Of a stretch of DNA of 64,000 nucleotides, positions 23,091 through 34,640 are shown one piece after another; positions within the stretch are counted from its first letter, which is position 1, and every line of letters begins with the position of its first letter. Both the position numbers and the translations under genes were made by a program. The stretch covers positions 51,883,591 through 51,947,590 of the forward strand of contig NC_030811.1 in NCBI RefSeq assembly GCF_001704415.2. Direction: 5' to 3'. This stretch comes from Capra hircus. Taxonomy: Eukaryota > Chordata > Mammalia > Artiodactyla > Bovidae. The notes beneath the pieces were generated by a model. It did no database searches and was not told the origin of the DNA. It saw only the letters and a program-made list of their open reading frames with translations.

Positions 23091-23096
23091 ATTAAA
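23091..23096 (+). terminator. TAX1BP1: Middle poly(A) signal ATTAAA, TAX1BP1
   Basis: The common ATTAAA variant, about 0.9 kb after the stop, followed by GTGGACACATTTTTAG. Candidate end for a mid-length 3' UTR. Confidence 0.45.
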
Positions 23097-23864
23097 GTGG
23101 ACACATTTTTAGAGGTATGTAATTTCAGTCAAATCTATTTGTGATCATCTTGAATGTCTTTTTGGTCCTGGGTCTTAAATTTTCTTAAATATAGTACTCT
23201 TTTAGAATATAAATGTTAAGAATTTAAAATACAGACTTTTTGATTTTTCTTTTTATAGTTATTAAAATACTTTAGCTTGTCTTAAGCATACCAGTTATCT
23301 AAGATATGAACCTAACACTTAGTATAGGGCATTTTGAAGTGCTATATGTAAATTGTATATACACCATCTGACTTGTATTTGTGTATCATTGAACTCCTTT
23401 AAAAGGTTTGAGTCCAGGGCAAAACAGTATTAGGCAGTCAGGTGCCAGATGTTAGGACATGGCAGATCTGGGATGCTGTTGTGAGGAATCCACACAGGAT
23501 TTAAGCTTCAGGCTTAAAACGTTATAGGCTAAGCAGAATATAGTCAGGTAAAATATGTTCAACAGTAGGAACAGATAATAATTGTAGACCATGCTAACCT
23601 AAAAGTATACTTTGAATAGTATAGACTACTTACTACCAGTGAAATGAAATTGTTCATACTAACCTATTTTTAAGTAGCTTCTAGCCCCAGGCTTACAAGT
23701 AGTTTACTATTGATAGAAAAAACAATGTGATCCATGCAAAACATCGATGACATCTACATGTGTCAGCTGAATCCAAAAAATGGGCAGCCTAAAAGCAAGG
23801 TCCTGAATGGATGTTCGTTTCTGTGGCAAACTGGATGCTGGCCTTGATAATGGATGCTAATGAA

Positions 23865-23870
23865 AATAAA
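23865..23870 (+). terminator. TAX1BP1: Distal + strand poly(A) signal AATAAA
   Basis: A canonical hexamer followed within 20 bases by a G/T-rich element (GTGTTTATTTTGGG). If used, the TAX1BP1 3' UTR would be about 1.7 kb and would meet the end of JAZF1 transcripts. Confidence 0.4.
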
Positions 23871-26070
23871 ACAAAGAGCCGTGTTTATTTTGGGTCAGAG
23901 GCAGTTTATTTTAAATGTGATTTCATTTACAAGCAGCTTTTCTTGACAGGAATTTTATTTAGTTGCCTTCAGTTCTAAAACAAACCTCTGTTGCTTTCAA
24001 ACTTAATGTGCTCTGTCCCGAACAAAACATATGAAAATATAATTTAAAGCACAGTTTTCACAGACACAGTACAATACATTCACTATACACGGTATAACAA
24101 AATATTCCCATCCTTACCTGTTTAGTAATACTGTCACAATAAGTAAATAGAAACTGGAATTTGTTTTATAGTTGAAAGAAATCTAACATGCACAATGACT
24201 AATGACTGTTTAGCAGTTGAACTACTGACCCAGCCTACAAGTTTCTTGCACTAGAAGGAGCAAAGCTAGATGATAATTGTTGGCCTAAAAAAATTTTGGT
24301 CAATTGTAGGTAGATATGAAATAGCCAAGTAGGGCCTTCTTATGCACCAACTAGTTGCTTCTCATGTCTGGATCACCCTTTAACACAAGGGTAACACTGT
24401 ACGTTCAGGACCAAGACTACTCTTAAGAGATCTGAGGAAATTTTTAGAGGGCAGTGTCTATAAATACTTTCAATTCCCTCATTATGAGGGACTCAATGAT
24501 ATAGAAGCTTACCCATCTGGCTAACAGAATTGTCTTCCTTTCAGAACATCTGAAAATTTGAGGAGGGACATCTGCTTCCTCCCATCTGTAAGACTTTCAA
24601 CAAATGGAAACACAGGAAGAAAGTTATTTTTTATAAGCATTTCGAGTTCGATTTTCACCAGTTTTGTGGGCAGTTAGCCATCTCAAAGCAATTTTTATTG
24701 CATAATTAGGCAATTGGTAAACTCATGTTTAAGGAATAGCACTTGGGAGAAATGAACACTCAAGGCATGATGGTATTGTTGCTAAGAAAAACTTCAGGAA
24801 TGGTCCAGACGTAGTTACACTCTTAACGGGTCATGTATTAGTCACTCTTTGACCACCTGCTGCAGTAAGCACTTAATTGTCAATAAGGCTCAATTTCATA
24901 TTTCAGCAAAATGTCTTATAAAGCTAAACAGACGTTTCCAATGAGAATACAGACATCTACAATGTGATGGGAAAAAGTGCCTTTAAAAAAATTCTAACAA
25001 CACAATGAGCATGAAGAGGTGATGGGGTCTTAATAAAATGGTCCTGTTTGAAACGTGCTTGGAATTTTCTTATTTGCAACCCACAGGTTGGTTGGGCAGT
25101 GGTTGCAAGAATTGGCAACACATAAAACATTAATCTGTTGGCAATAGAGAACTACAAAGTGCTTTAAAACTTCACCTAAAGATGAAGATAGAACTAAATT
25201 TTACACACAAAAAATTTGCACTTAAGTATTTCAAAGTGTTTCCTAACAGATTTAAAGGAAAAGTATTTAACTAAACTAGTATCTTGGTCCACAGATATCA
25301 ATAGGCATAAGTTGAATCCCTTGCACCCAGCAGGCACTCAATGAATGGTAAACTAATGCGTGAACTGAATAGACTTTTGTACAAAAATGCTATTGTATAA
25401 CTCTAAAATGAGAAGTCAGATGGCAAGATTCTCAGCCTTTTAAAGGGCAAAAGGATTTGCACAATAATATAAAACACAGAAAGCACACCCTTTATGTATG
25501 TTATTTAAATATGAAAATATTTTTAGCATATTATGTTAAACATTCTTATTTATATTTCCGTTACCTAAAGTCTTTCTACTCACAAGTACTAACTCCATTA
25601 TGTAAGGCATGGTAACCAGTTGGATAATGAAGGTATTATTTTGGTTTTGAACACAATGAGTTGATGTGTTGAAAACTTCAATCACATTATAATCTTGGGG
25701 GAAACAAAAACCTCAGTGCTAGCCCCTCCTCCCCCCTCCCCAGCTGATACCACTGCAATACAACTAAACAATATGCATCATGCCCTCAGTTTTAATCTTG
25801 GTTTGGGGAAAATGTGCTGAAGAACCTAGAGCTTTTTGTTTTGTTTAGCACCTTATATCAAAGTAATGAAAATGGGTATGATGATTACATGTGCAAATGT
25901 ACAAAATCATTAACTCTACAAAGATACATCATTCCAAAATTACAGAAAAAATTTAAAGCATGCATGTAATTCTTTAAAGGGTTGCTGAATGCTTCCCCTG
26001 AAAAAAGGTGGCTGTTTTCAAAATCAGCAACTGCTGGTGAGGATTTCTTGGCACAGTTACGACCAGCATG
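23870..26070 (-). other. JAZF1: JAZF1 3' UTR (inferred)
   Basis: About 2.2 kb between the JAZF1 stop and the - strand poly(A) signals at 23884-23910. I find no SINE or LINE in it, unlike all flanking introns of similar size, which fits an exonic region under constraint. It is AT-rich with several T-rich and ATTTA-like stretches on the - strand. The exact 3' end is inferred from the hexamers only. Confidence 0.6.
23884..23889 (-). terminator. JAZF1: JAZF1 poly(A) signal (AATAAA on - strand)
   Basis: TTTATT on the + strand reads AATAAA on the - strand. Downstream on that strand the sequence is T-rich (TTTGTTTTATTTTC), a plausible cleavage context, placing the mRNA end near 23860-23875. A second hexamer lies 21 bp upstream in the transcript (23905-23910). 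A 3' UTR of about 2.2 kb results. Confidence 0.6.
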
Positions 26071-26247
26071 TTATTGCTGCATCTTCCTGATAATCTCAGC
26101 CGACACCGGGGGATGGAAATTGATTGTGTGATGCCGCAGGCCCTGAGCTGTCTTGTAACTCTTACCACAACGACATTTGAATGGTTTACGGACACGAATC
26201 TGTGTTCTGTGACCATTCTTAGCATGGTACTTTATGCCGTTCACATT
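26071..26247 (-). CDS. JAZF1: JAZF1 last coding exon (zinc-finger C-terminus)
   Basis: On the - strand, acceptor CTTCTCCACAG is followed by 58 codons from NVNGIKYHAKNGHRTQIRVR to EIIRKMQQ and a TAA stop. This is the C-terminus of JAZF1 (TIP27), a nuclear zinc-finger protein that binds the orphan receptor NR2C2 (TR4) and is found with the NuA4/TIP60 acetyltransferase complex. The exon supplies the two His ligands (H-x4-H) of a finger whose Cys ligands are in exon 4, and the whole of the last finger (CRCGKSYKTAQGLRHH…FH). Phase 0 in. If the protein has the usual 243 residues, this is residues 186-243. The frame is intact. Confidence 0.97.
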   Translation of the reverse strand, partial: NVNGIKYHAKNGHRTQIRVRKPFKCRCGKSYKTAQGLRHHTINFHPPVSAEIIRKMQQ

Positions 26248-27384
26248 CTGTGGAGAAGACAAAAATATCATCTGTTAAATGGTGTCACCCAACTGTCTGA
26301 TGGGGAAAACCTTAGTGTGGGTCTGACTGCAACTGGACATCTCTCAGATGGCAACTGTATACAGAACAGGCTTTCGTTAACTCCAGTTGTGACCAAAGCA
26401 GTCCAGTGTGTTCACTGTGGTCTGTGCAGACAGGGTTATGCACACAGCTACCCCAAGGCCATTTCAAGTAGGCCTCAGTTACTCTGAAAGTACCGAGTTT
26501 GAGTTTTACATAAAATACATAGTAAAGACTCATCGACTGTACAGGCATAGTTCTGTCTGAAGAATGTTGCCAGTGAACAATTATATAAATCTATCCAAGA
26601 TAGCCAAAACAAAAAAATCTAAAAGAAAACAAAGGGTAATAAAAGTTCAAGACGTATAAATTCTTGACTGGAAACTCAGCATGTCTTGTTCCCAGCCAAT
26701 CATGATAATTCCTACCTTACTTAGAGAATTTTTGTTCTTTTTCTACTCTGCATTAAGCCTGTATCTCTGCCTATTTAAATCCTGCCCCAGTACAGTTGTG
26801 TGTTATTAAGCACCTGTGGGCAGACAGGATGCTGCTTTTATTTATGTACTACATTCCAAACATACATTGAACTTTGAAAATGTCAGTTTCTGAAATTCTT
26901 AGCAACAGAAGACTTCCAAACTTCAAATTGGCATATAAATCCTAAGTGATACATGAAGTATCTGCATGCTATCTGGATTTCTGTTTGTTGGTTTTGCTAC
27001 CTCACATGCACATTCTGTTTAAGACTTCATGCCTAGAATCACTATAGATTTAACCAAATTACTTTTCCTTTATCCCAGTTAAATGGCAAGTAAACAGACT
27101 TGGGGCATTTAGTAAACTGATGGAAGAACAAATGGCAGAGGTGGTACTATAACATGGATCTTAACTTCCAGGTCAGCTACTGTCAGGTTGAGCACTAGGG
27201 GGAAAGAAGAAAAGGCTTGAGTTGCTGAGCATCAATCACCAGAAGAGTGGGCTATTATTCAAAGTATTACCTGAGTGTAGGCCCATTGAGCCCAGTCCTA
27301 TGCCCAACTAAAGGATTCCAACATAACCATCTTCTACTTCACAGGATGCCCTTGTCGAGCTCCCAAAGAATAGGAACAAACTGC

Positions 27385-27450
27385 TGTTGTTTAATGAGCA
27401 TCAAGCACAGTGCCTGGCACATAGTAGATGCTCCACAAGTATCTGAGTGA
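27385..27450 (+). repeat. L2/MIR 3' tail
   Basis: CAGTGCCTGGCACATAGTAG … GTATCTGAGTG, the shared 3' tail of these old elements. Confidence 0.6.
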
Positions 27451-27829
27451 GTTTGTTAGAACATGCTTCATTCTGGAAGAAATTGAGAGATTTGCCATGA
27501 AACAAAATATGTTCAGTGGTTATCACTGTATTTCCCTATTGGAGATGCACCGTGCACATAATTCTTTTTAAAAGTCCTATGGAAGAGAATCCTTTTGACA
27601 CTGTTGAACCCAGGGGCAACAGATAGCAACCAGTTGTCTATGCTTAAAAGAATCTTGTAGTCTGTCTGGTGAGTTGAAGCTCAAGGACAGATAAAACTTC
27701 TTCCATAAAGGTCAGCGTTCTGCCTCTTCAGCCCTTGTGGGTCTTGCATTAATCCCTGCATGCAGGGTGAGGAAGCCCTTCACTGGTCTTCTAGAGGCAT
27801 GCTAGCAACTAGGAGACTGCCGTGGTAGG

Positions 27830-28115
27830 GTGTGGAGAGAGCATTGACCGTGCAGAATCGGACCCATTAAGAGCGACCAACCCCTTGCCGCTCCAGCTAT
27901 CCTACCAGGAGCCTAGGCACATGGGTAAAGAAGCCGACCTATGTATCTAGCCCCCAGCTAGTACCCCACTGCAGTGGCATGGGAGACCCAGGTGAGAGCC
28001 ACCTAGCTAGGGCCAGCATACAAAGATAAGCATTGTCTATCAGCCCAATACTTAATGGAGTACCTCGGGGTGGTTGCTTTCTGTGGATGAGGAGTTACTA
28101 AAACATTTCATAGGG
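27830..28115 (+). repeat. Probable ancient LTR-like repeat
   Basis: GGAGACCCAGGTGAGAGCCA … CCTCGGGGTGGTTGCTTTC resembles the end of an old mammalian LTR-type repeat. I cannot name it securely. Confidence 0.35.
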
Positions 28116-28834
28116 AACTTGTAAGAAGGATCGTTATAGATCCAGGTACCCCTGTGTGTTTAGCAACTCCAACAGGACCAGAACTTAAGATACTCCATCC
28201 AGGCTGAGGTTTTTTTTTAATAAGTGAGGCAAGGTGTGAAACTAGAAATTGCTAAAGCCATGGGAAACCTGTCCAGTGTGAATCCAGATCTGGAGTTCAG
28301 CAGGGGAAGGTCATGTCCAGGGTTGAGGTGATTCCAATAGGATCTGTGATCTGTACCCAGCTTGAAAGTAAATGCTGTGTTGTGTGTGGCTGTGGGACTG
28401 ATACATACGTCAGCTTTGTTATTCTGGAAAAATCAGGAAGCCAGCTACACGTGTGGAAACATGGCAGCTCTGGGTTGACTCCAAAGAGCCTAAAATAAAC
28501 TACCTTACCAACTTCTCTCTTTGTTGCTGTGATTAAAATGTTCACAAGGGTCATGGGACAACCTTCTCACAGATGTTAGTTATATCTCTAATCAGATGTA
28601 ACATTTCCCTATCTGTTCATTCACAGATAACTATGGGAACTTCACTTTCCAAGACGCAAAAGCTTTGCTGAAGCTCCTAACTGCAGAGATCCTGAAATGA
28701 GTTTGGTCTTTTAAAAATATTCACAGTGACAAAAATAAATGTCAGGCAACTTGAAATGCTTATTAAATCCTCTGATCTCTGAAAAGGAGAAACAGGATTA
28801 AGCTCTGACAGGGCAAGGAACGTCACTAGCAGAA

Positions 28835-28995
28835 CTTTTCCTCATGCCAAGCACTTGGTATCTACTGTCTTATTCAGCACTCAGGTTTTAACTAAAAACT
28901 GACACTCAGAGAAGTTGACTTGACCAGGTCACGAAGCTGGTAAGTGACAGAACCGAAATGGGAACCCAGGGATGCTTGGCTCCAGAGCCCCTTTC
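28835..28995 (-). repeat. MIR SINE, antisense
   Basis: GCCAAGCACTTGGTATC … CTGACACTCAGAGAAG … AGGTCACGAAGCTGG, a reversed MIR. Confidence 0.7.
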
Positions 28996-29486
28996 TCCCC
29001 CGAGTCCACGTACCTAACGTGCTGTTAATTAGCAGGGCCAGCTGCTAGTCCCTGAAAAATTGTTAAAAGTTGGGAAGGACTAGGACACTCAGTCTGGAGA
29101 AAACTGTCTCTGACTTACAGTGATCTGACCCAGGAAGGGGCACGCATTAGGTACAGAGGAGGACCTGAGGTGGCACTGGTTCTTTCCCATGCCAGGAACT
29201 CCCTGCCTGCTGAGGGAACTGACCCGATCGAACAACAAAATTCTACTCCAGATCAAATCATGAGAGCTAAAGTTAGGACACCACACGCTGGGCCACCACG
29301 CCTTAACTATTTGATCTCTGTCAGTATTCAGGCTTGTGTAAGTACAATATGTAATGTGTACCATGTAAAATCCTAACTTTCAGTTTCCTGTGAACCTTGA
29401 TGTTCTACACAAAGGAGAGGATGAAGTCATTTGGGTATCTGATGTGGAAGAAAAATGAAGAAACCAAAGCTGGGCTTGGAGATGGT

Positions 29487-29600
29487 GAAAGTGTTAGTTG
29501 CTCTGTCGTGTCCGACTCTTGGCGACCCCATGGCCTGTAGCCCGCCAGACTCCTGTCCGTTGGATTTTCCAGGCAAGAACACTGGAGTGGGTTGCCATTT
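29487..29600 (-). repeat. Bov-A monomer, antisense
   Basis: GTTGCTCTGTCGTGTCCGAC … CACTGGAGTGGGTTGCCATT, a single Bov-A unit. Confidence 0.8.
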
Positions 29601-29867
29601 AAGCTAAAACAGTGAAGGCATGTGGAGCAGCATGGTGACACCCCACCTGCCCCAGAGACGGCACTGCAAGTCTTCCTCTGTCATACTTGACATAGCAGCA
29701 CATGGGATGTCCAGGGCAAGTCAGGTGGGAACCAGGTCTTTTTCTCCCATGGTCCTTACTGTAATGTGTGTTCAGTGTAGGTAATTGTAGACATGGAGAA
29801 AGTAGAGAGACGCCTAAGACTGTATAACAGAGTCACAGTTTAACATCTGAGGTGTTTCAGTATTTTT

Positions 29868-29912
29868 TGCTTTGTATGTATGTATGTATATGTGTGTATA
29901 TATATACACACA
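29868..29912. repeat. TGTA/TG/TA microsatellite
   Basis: TGTATGTATGTATATG then a mixed TG, TA and CA run. Confidence 0.85.
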
Positions 29913-31493
29913 CAAGGTTGGATTCCCTCATCAATATTTTTTGAAAATAGCATAAATTTCTAGGAAAATTATGGAACTGAAGAATTTGAACATTTTTAAA
30001 AGCTCTATGTTCTGCCAAGTTTTATCCAGAAAGGTCAGTTATGCTCCCACCAGGGCTTCTAGGGGGACCCTCAGGAGAGGCAAGGAGATTTAGATCCACT
30101 GAAGGGGAGAAAGGCTGACGTGTCCTTCTTGGGACAGTCTGGAGCTACATGTGTGCTTGACTGTATCTACACAGATGCCAGAGACCAAGCTTGCTTTATG
30201 CTGCTGAAATGCTGTGTTCTCTGTGTAGCCAAGGACTCTTTCAGAGAAACTTTGTGCAGAACCAAGGGGGATGGAATCAGTTGTGCTCCTGGCCTGGAAT
30301 GTCTGCGAGGAGCGCAGAAGAATGAATCGTGTTGCGGCTTTGGGGTTCCGTTAGTCAGTGGGGAGCCCACATTGCCCCCCTCTTCCTCATGCATTTTATC
30401 CCTTTATCCTTAGGGTATTTACTTAATGTTCTGGACGTGAGCTGCATGCAGAAGGGTCTTTGAGCTGTAAGCACTTGGGCTAATAAGATCATAAGTGCTC
30501 TGCCAGTCGTGTGAACAGATGAGATAGAAAGGTCAGATGACAGAACTTTAGGATGAGGGGGAACTTCAGTCTGGGAAGCTGGTAAGGGCTCCCACAAACA
30601 TTTGAGCTGTCCTTTGAGAAATGGGAATGAAGACAACGAGAGGAGGGAAAGGGGGGCATTTAGAGGCAAAAGAATTAACATGGGAAACCACTGTACTGCT
30701 GGCTCCTATGCCCTACTCTATATGAAGTCTGGGCAGTTAGATGCTCATCTTCTCTCAGTTCTGCAAATGCCACTGAAATGGTGAGAAGAGCTGATCCTGA
30801 GTCAGTGCCCAAGAGCCTCGTGGATGAGAAACCCCCTGCCAATAGGCAGGGCAAGGAATGAGACATGTCTGAAGCTGGCCGTGGGGATGAACAAGATGGC
30901 AGCCCTTGTGGATTCTGCCTGACACCACAGTGCACTAGCTCATTTTGCCCTCCTCTCACCAAAATCCAATCCAACAACCATGCAGTAAAGAAGGTGAAAC
31001 AATTACACTAGAGAACACCACTGCCCTGCAGCCGGTGACTTCCCAGGAGAGAGTGAGACTAAAGAGTTAGGTAATATGACTACCTTTACCTCAAGCAGCT
31101 GGTTAGGAGGAGCAGTTACGCATTTGTTCCTGTCCCATGCACCATTACCTGGTATTCTGGCCCAGGAAAGGAAACTCACACTTCCCTCATGGAAATCACG
31201 CCCACTAATTGCCACCCATGTCATTTGCCAGTCTGTGGTATTGAAACAGGCAGCCTCCACAGCCCAAGTTTCATGCAATTTTCTTTGGGCCTTAGATGGA
31301 GAAAGGACACTCCCCCAAAGCCCTCATCGACCTAGATGCAAACAAACTGCAGGAAGGCAGAAACTACTGGAAATTAAAGAAAAATAGAAGCAAAAGAGTA
31401 ATGACAAGAAAGTAGAAGTGGCCAGGGGAAAGGGGTGTAAAAACAGAATGAAGCTAGAGGTGGAAAGAGAGAAGGCTTCACTCTCTTTGGCCA

Positions 31494-31554
31494 AAATAAA
31501 GGGTGTAACTTACATTCCCTTTATTTAAATAAAGGGTGTAGCTTACATTCCCCT
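31494..31554. repeat. Two-copy 33-bp tandem duplication
   Basis: AAATAAAGGGTGTAACTTAC and AAATAAAGGGTGTAGCTTAC start 33 bp apart (31494 and 31527), differing by one base in these 20. Confidence 0.85.
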
Positions 31555-33014
31555 ACGTCATTTTTTGTTTTCCAGTCAGTCGCAGTCTGGGTTATTACTT
31601 TGCTCCCTCCTTTAACTTAGCTGATGTGTAAGACACCCCTAAAACAGTGTTTGGACCCTTGAGAGAAGGCAGGAAGACAGCAAAGCACGGTGTACCAGCT
31701 CCCGAGAAGCATGGAGGGCAGGCGCATCCAAGGGCAGGCGGGACACAAGAGCAGTGTCCTTGTCCAGCTTTCTCCATTTTCACATAGAGAAGAGAAAATC
31801 TCTCTGCAAGCAGAGCTGTCCTCTGGACAAACTAGTTTCTTGAACAATCCCTTGGGCTCCTCGCTTCCTGAGGTAACCATTTCATTCTTTTCCTACCACA
31901 CCCCACTACCACGATGCCTTCTGACCCACAAGAATGTACGTGTGCACTGGGGACACGGCACTGCATCAGGGCACACTCATGGGACCTCACGTCTCCATCC
32001 TGGGGTTTCATCTGGACTTTCCATGATAAACATTTAACCGTGTGCAGAGTTGGTGAAACCCTGAGCCACTTACCTATGATACATTTGTGCTTTATGCTTT
32101 AATATCAGGAGCAGGAACTAAATACTAAAATAATCGTGTGTGTGTGTGTTCAGAGACATATTGAGGGAATAATACAGGAAGTGCTTATGCTATCATATTT
32201 TTCAAGCCTTTCTTTAGAAATAGTCAATCTGCTGAGCTTTGGGGAAATTAGCATCTCATCACAGGCACCGAACCTGTTTTTGATTTTTATTTTTTTCACA
32301 GTTGGATTTAAAGAGCTGCTAATGCTTCATGGGAAAGTCTGCAGATTTGTTTTCTTGAAATGTCCTCTGGACCCACATTTGAATGTGTGGGTGTTTCTCA
32401 GTGTTTTGTCCCTTGGAGTTTTTCTCAATAGAGAATTTAGTGCCCCTGGCTCCCCTGACAGCCAGAGTCAGGCCTGCAGAGACACAGGTTTTGTGCCGTC
32501 TACAGAGACTTTGCTGAAGCTAGAGCTGATGGTTAGGTGTGAAAAATACCAAAGGCCCCCTTTTTCCTCATCTCTTTTCATGCCATTGGGGGTACGTGGG
32601 CAAGGGCTTCCTTAGCTGGAAGAAAATACCCTACAATGTTTTCCAAAAGAGCTCTGTGAACCGTCTGTAGGCTTTAAGACTTCAAAGTGGTCTGTGAACC
32701 ACCTGCAGATCCAGCCACGGGGAAAGGTGTTTGGCAAACAAACAGGTGACACATTTGATATTCTGCCTGATTTGACATGAATTTGAAGAATATCAAAGAC
32801 ATGATCCTCCCACAACAACAACAAAAATCTGACCTATAGTTCCCACACAGATCAGCAAAGGGGAAAACCCACCCAGAGACCAGAGCTAGCCCTGACCTGA
32901 GGGCGGCCATACACCCAATCGGTTCCGCAGAGGGAAGCACCTCTCCCCAGACTCAACTGACACGGCTTGCCATTTTCCATCCTGTTATGCCAAGGGAGAG
33001 GGTGTTTCTTTTAC

Positions 33015-33184
33015 CTTGTATCTCTTTTTACATCCAGGAACCGGGCAGGCAAAAGGCTTCTCCTCCCCTCCATTCATGCACATGGAGCTGAGGATGGCTT
33101 CAGAGCTGATGGCACTCTCTGTGGTCCAGGACTCGTCACTATCTGACTCCTCATAATCCACCTCCTCCTCGTCGTACTCGCTGC
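33015..33184 (-). CDS. JAZF1: JAZF1 exon 4 (acidic stretch and zinc-finger Cys pair)
   Basis: On the - strand, acceptor GGCCCCGCAG is followed by two bases of a Gly codon and 56 codons, SEYDEEEVDYEESDSDESWT through KPFACPVPGCKKRYK. The donor is AAG|GTAAAAG. The 170 nt give phase 1 in and 0 out, matching exon 5. The N-terminal half is strongly acidic and Ser-rich. The C-terminal half begins a C2H2 finger (C-x4-C) completed by exon 5 across the 6.8-kb intron. Residues are about 130-185 of 243. In human endometrial stromal sarcoma the JAZF1-SUZ12 fusion keeps JAZF1 exons 1-3, so this exon and exon 5 are the part lost. Confidence 0.97.
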
Positions 33185-33473
33185 CTGCGGGGCCAGAGCA
33201 GAAATGCAAGGAGTGTCAGGAGTGTCCCTGCAGGACAGGAGGCATGGCAGTGAAGGGACAGGCAGCTCCGACTGCCCTGGAAGAGGACATCTAGGGCACC
33301 CAGGGACTGCAAGGGCATCTAGTCCCGAGGACAGCCCTGAGGGGGAGGGTATCTGTTTTCCCATCAGAGAGACCAGGGTTCACGGTAAGGAGTTAGCTGT
33401 GCAAGAACTTGAATGCAATTCTCCAGCAAAGGTGACTGCTATAACCGAGCACAACAGATAGACCCCTGTCCCA

Positions 33474-33500
33474 ACACACACATGCACACACACACACAGG
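33474..33500. repeat. CA microsatellite
   Basis: Short interrupted (CA)n run. Confidence 0.8.
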
Positions 33501-34459
33501 AGGCACATGACACTTCAATGAGCAGAATTCTGTGCCCTTCGTTTTCAGGCTTTATCACCATAGTAAATACAGAAATCTGTGGGAGGGGTTACATTTTACA
33601 CTTACTAGGTATTTACACTGCAGTGGGAATTCATTTCAGATCTTTTTCTTTATAAGCTGAGCTGGGAAGACCACGAAGAAATGTGGCACTAAAGGGAGGC
33701 TACCCCAAGCTAGGGAGCAGGCAGCTGAAACACCCAGAGCTCTGGGGGCACGATGTTGTCACCAGCATGCAGGTCCAGCTAGAGGAAGACCCAACAATTC
33801 CCTACCACACCTGTCCCCAGCGAACAGCACCTGCCTTTCAGTACACACCACCTTTCCTGGGAGGGAGGGCCGGCTGAGCCCCCTCAGCAGAGAGCTCGGA
33901 CACATGCTGGGATCCCCTTGTACCCCGAGGTTAAGAGCTCTGCTCAGAATGGAACTAAAAATCTGCCTCACCAACTTCTGCTCAGCATGGAGGGGATGGA
34001 GAACCACTTCAATAAGCAACCCCCTCCCCTTTTTTTTTAACGAGGTCTACAGCCATTTATGTGGAGTTTTTGCACAATACAACCCTGAAGGACATAATTC
34101 TACAGATCATAAACAGTGTAAAATAATATGCTGACAAGTTCTAATGCATTTACAAGCCTCGTGGAATAAATAGGAATTATAGCACAACATTAATAAGAAT
34201 TATATGGTAGCAATTACAGTTGTGAAATTCATCCCCAGGTGTGAAGCTAAATTGCAGCAGGGGCCTGCCTGGGTGCTCACTGTGGGCTCCCTCTGCTACA
34301 TCAATTATTTCAACACCAAATATTGGCACTTTTATTGGGTTTCATTTTAATAGGCATTAATAAGATTGTTTGAAGAGCCAGGCAAGCCAGGAACGACGCC
34401 AGCATGAGGTGAACACTTAAAAGGATCCAGGAAGGGAGGAAGGGACCTCAAGGTGAACG

Positions 34460-34640
34460 AGGGCCTCGTATGTTTCAGGCATGTTAGATGCATCATCTCA
34501 TTTAACCCTCTGGTGACCCTGTGAGGTGAGGAGGACTGTCACTCTCATACACACACAGCAACTGAGCACCGTGTGGTTCAAGAGCTTACACATTCTCAGT
34601 TAGCGATTAAAGCAGTCAGTTTTCCCCAGGTGATGTTTTC
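34460..34640 (-). repeat. MIR SINE, antisense
   Basis: CATCATCTCATTTAACCCTC … CCTGTGAGGTGAGGAGG, a reversed MIR core. Confidence 0.65.

Larger units (their letters stand above)
22186..23890 (+). other. TAX1BP1: TAX1BP1 3' UTR and tail-to-tail region
   Basis: AT-rich sequence after the TAX1BP1 stop with no interspersed repeat that I recognise. It holds three reasonable + strand poly(A) signals, at 22366, 23091 and 23865, so the 3' UTR could be about 0.2, 0.9 or 1.7 kb. Which ends are used cannot be told from sequence. The most distal signal abuts the JAZF1 poly(A) signal on the other strand. Confidence 0.6.
26248..33014 (-). other. JAZF1: JAZF1 intron 4
   Basis: A 6.8-kb intron, lighter in repeats than the TAX1BP1 introns. 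It holds an L2 tail, an old LTR-like fragment, a MIR, one Bov-A fragment, a TG/TA microsatellite and a small tandem duplication. Stretches 26250-27380, 28120-28830, 29000-29480 and 29920-33014 are otherwise unique with no gene that I can support. Confidence 0.8.

Noticed and set aside
30120..30413. Cys-rich 97-residue open frame
   Set aside because: Looked like a small secreted protein, but there is no convincing signal peptide or Cys spacing, and it sits within JAZF1 intron 4 on the opposite strand. An open frame on the other strand overlaps it.
32136..32615. 159-residue open frame starting MCVCVQRHIEGI
   Set aside because: Starts in a TG microsatellite and has no recognisable domain. Probably chance.
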